A DNA stretch of 23,847 nt from a virus, in IMG/VR virus record IMGVR_UViG_3300025151_000302, positions 1 to 23,847 of that record; one strand, 5' to 3'. The notes under the pieces were generated by a model. That model was not told the origin of the DNA, made no database searches, and worked only from the letters and a program-made list of their open reading frames with translations. A program made the position numbers and the translations under genes. Within the stretch, counting starts at the first letter, position 1; every line of letters starts with the position of its first letter. Shown one piece after another: positions 22,847 to 23,847 of this stretch.

Positions 22847-23018
22847 AATTTACTAAGTCAAATTTCCCCTTGCTTGGCATTCTGCGTGGTATCGTTGTCC
22901 GATACACTGTGCCGCGTTTGTTGATTGCCAATTGATTCTTGTTCCAAAATCTGTGCCAAGCTTCGTTCATTTCTGCGTAACTTACTGAGCATTCATTTCC
23001 TTCCATAAACTCGTCCAT
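22815..23018 (-). CDS. Small hypothetical protein, 67 aa
   Basis: I do not recognise this protein. It is basic in its second half (NKRGTVYRTTIPRRMPSKGKF, then GRRKKTIYT) and rich in aromatic residues in the middle (AWHRFWNKNQ). The first ATG at 23018 lies 37 bases inside the methyltransferase 3' end but only one base after the stop of the overlapping WATP frame. A later ATG at 22970 (MNEAWHRFW, 51 residues) would clear the methyltransferase stop; neither has a strong ribosome-binding site, so the start is uncertain. Its end overlaps the next small gene by 32 bases. Confidence 0.55.
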   Translation of the reverse strand: MDEFMEGNECSVSYAEMNEAWHRFWNKNQLAINKRGTVYRTTIPRRMPSKGKFDLVNYGRRKKTIYT

Positions 23019-23847
23019 GCTAGTTCTGCTGTTTGGGGGACAACTCCGTTGCCCAAGAGCCTAAGTCTGTCCACCCTGTGCTGAGTCCCATGAGTTGCTC
23101 CACCCATGAAGGATTGAGCTTCGATGACCCTTGGTTCTTCCCACACGTATTGCTCTTCTCCTGGTCTTGCAGGCCATTGTGTATCTTTGCTTCCTCCGCT
23201 AGTATCTTGCCCCCCGTTCCGGGCTTGCGACTGCCTGGGTTGCCTGCTCGTGGGGTTGGCCAATTCTGCTCCTTGTAAATATCGCAAGTCTTCTTGTCCA
23301 CTTGCTCCCGTAGATTGCTCGGACGCTTCCTTCCCTTCCTCGCTCCGCTCGCTATCTTTTCCACTCCCTCCGCTGATCGAGTCTCCATGTAGTCCATCGT
23401 GTTTGGTGTTGCCCAATTCATCTGATTCAAGTCTCTCCCCAAGCACTTCTGATTGCTCTCCTTCGCAGTTCTCGCTCCCTCGATGTGGTCGGAGGCTTGT
23501 GGAGTTGCCCAATTTTTCTTCCGATCCTTCTCGCCTTTCGGCCTTTTCGGAAGACCTACAATTGATGGATGATTGCTCAAGCCTTGCTGTCCGTAATTTG
23601 CCTGATTCGATATTTTTCCTGCTTCCGCTGTTGTGGGCGTTGCCCAATTCTTCCCTTGTGGAAGATGCCCGGTCTCCACATACCTCAATTGTGTGCGATG
23701 AGCTTTCCTCGTTGGATCTGCTGCTCCATTGCTGTCCGAAGTCTGCGCGGTAGGCCAGGATGAACACTCGTTTCCTTTGGTGTGGAGCGCCAACTTCTTC
23801 CGCGCTGAATATGCCCCACGCGCATCTATAACCTTCTTCTTCCAAAT
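22982..23847 (-). CDS. C5 DNA cytosine methyltransferase, C-terminal part (5' end outside window)
   Basis: The reading frame enters from the window edge with no credible start, so the catalytic half (motifs I and IV with the PCQ cysteine) is not visible. About 15 residues in is a motif VIII-like stretch, VGAPHQRKRVFILA. The last 30 residues hold the motif X region, RVDRLRLLGNGVVPQTAEL, in the form usual for phage C5 methyltransferases. Between them lie about 200 hydrophilic residues where the target-recognition domain should be; they carry recurring LGN(A/S/T) or LANP blocks. The enzyme would transfer a methyl group from S-adenosylmethionine to cytosine C5, probably protecting phage DNA from host restriction. 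The same DNA is open for 257 codons in a second minus-strand frame. The family call rests on the two motif blocks; specificity and activity cannot be judged. Confidence 0.88.
   Translation of the reverse strand, partial: LEEEGYRCAWGIFSAEEVGAPHQRKRVFILAYRADFGQQWSSRSNEESSSHTIEVCGDRASSTREELGNAHNSGSRKNIESGKLRTARLEQSSINCRSSEKAERREGSEEKLGNSTSLRPHRGSENCEGEQSEVLGERLESDELGNTKHDGLHGDSISGGSGKDSERSEEGKEASEQSTGASGQEDLRYLQGAELANPTSRQPRQSQARNGGQDTSGGSKDTQWPARPGEEQYVWEEPRVIEAQSFMGGATHGTQHRVDRLRLLGNGVVPQTAELAWTSLWKEMNAQ
23020..23793 (-). other. Long overlapping ORF inside the methyltransferase gene (WATP-repeat frame)
   Basis: A 257-codon open frame overlaps the methyltransferase completely, shifted by one base on the same strand. 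Its translation has four blocks of NWATP or NWPTP and ends LNPSWVEQLMGLSTGWTDL plus a short basic tail. From memory, blocks of the type W(P/A)TP and a C-terminal LNPxWVEWLMG-GWTDL are found in phage proteins associated with cytosine methyltransferases, so this frame does not read like random shadow. The first plausible start is TTG at 23793 with no clear ribosome-binding site, and the frame is open further upstream. Its TAG stop is one base before the ATG of the next small gene at 23018. It could be a true overlapping gene, a relic of a fused frame, or a side effect of repeated DNA. Expression is unproven. Confidence 0.35.

Noticed and set aside
23124-23753. 209-codon plus-strand frame opposite the methyltransferase
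   Set aside because: Serine/leucine/proline-rich composition is a by-product of the repeated minus-strand coding sequence; no neighbouring plus-strand genes or ribosome-binding site.
1-23847. tRNA genes, CRISPR arrays, insertion sequences, attachment sites
   Set aside because: No cloverleaf-like segments, regularly spaced repeats, transposase frames or long terminal direct repeats were seen by eye in the short non-coding gaps.

Overview
The window is about 24 kb of a tailed-phage (or prophage/uncultured viral) genome. Every convincing gene lies on the minus strand, so the transcript is read from base 23847 down to base 1. The order is the classic virion-assembly order: DNA methyltransferase end, four or five tiny genes, large terminase, portal, scaffold, SU10/DUF5309-like major capsid protein, then head-tail and short-tail proteins, a lysis-like cluster, tail-fibre-like proteins and three very large proteins that look like internal or ejected virion proteins. 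No tape-measure, tail sheath or major tail-tube gene is visible, which suggests a short-tailed (podovirus-like) phage. Several small proteins resemble, from memory, families common in uncultured marine phages. The host cannot be told from the sequence.

Layout by position, reading in the direction of transcription. 23847-22982: C-terminal part of a C5 cytosine methyltransferase whose target-recognition region is open in a second frame. 23018-22112: a chain of five small overlapping ORFs, including a 49-residue zinc-ribbon-like protein. 22087-18270: terminase large subunit and portal. 18265-17425: a cassette of tiny, mostly extremely basic proteins plus a 23-residue CxxC peptide, closed by a strong intrinsic terminator at 17353-17389. 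17285-14728: scaffold, capsid and a probable decoration protein, closed by a second hairpin at 14683-14711. 14663-13477: a small protein and a head-tail connector-like protein with an inserted beta repeat pair. 13462-11843: small virion proteins and a LamG lectin-like protein. 11846-11133: a lipoprotein and two tiny membrane proteins (lysis or envelope candidates). 11132-8399: beta-propeller-like tail protein, fibre-like repeat protein, ParB-fold protein and a conserved small protein. 8395-1: a 1058-residue repeat protein, a 431-residue protein and a glycine/alanine-rich protein of more than 1301 residues that runs off the window.

Genes are packed with 1- to 4-base stop/start overlaps (ATGA, GTGA, TAATG) or with the ribosome-binding site buried in the last codons of the preceding gene, so translational coupling is probably general. 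There is no gene-free stretch longer than 150 bases. The most unusual points are the double-frame methyltransferase region with in-phase repeats, the microprotein cassette between portal and scaffold, a shared 10-mer/11-mer element in front of portal and scaffold, and the 11-residue repeat array and detachable-looking C-terminal module of the 1058-residue protein.
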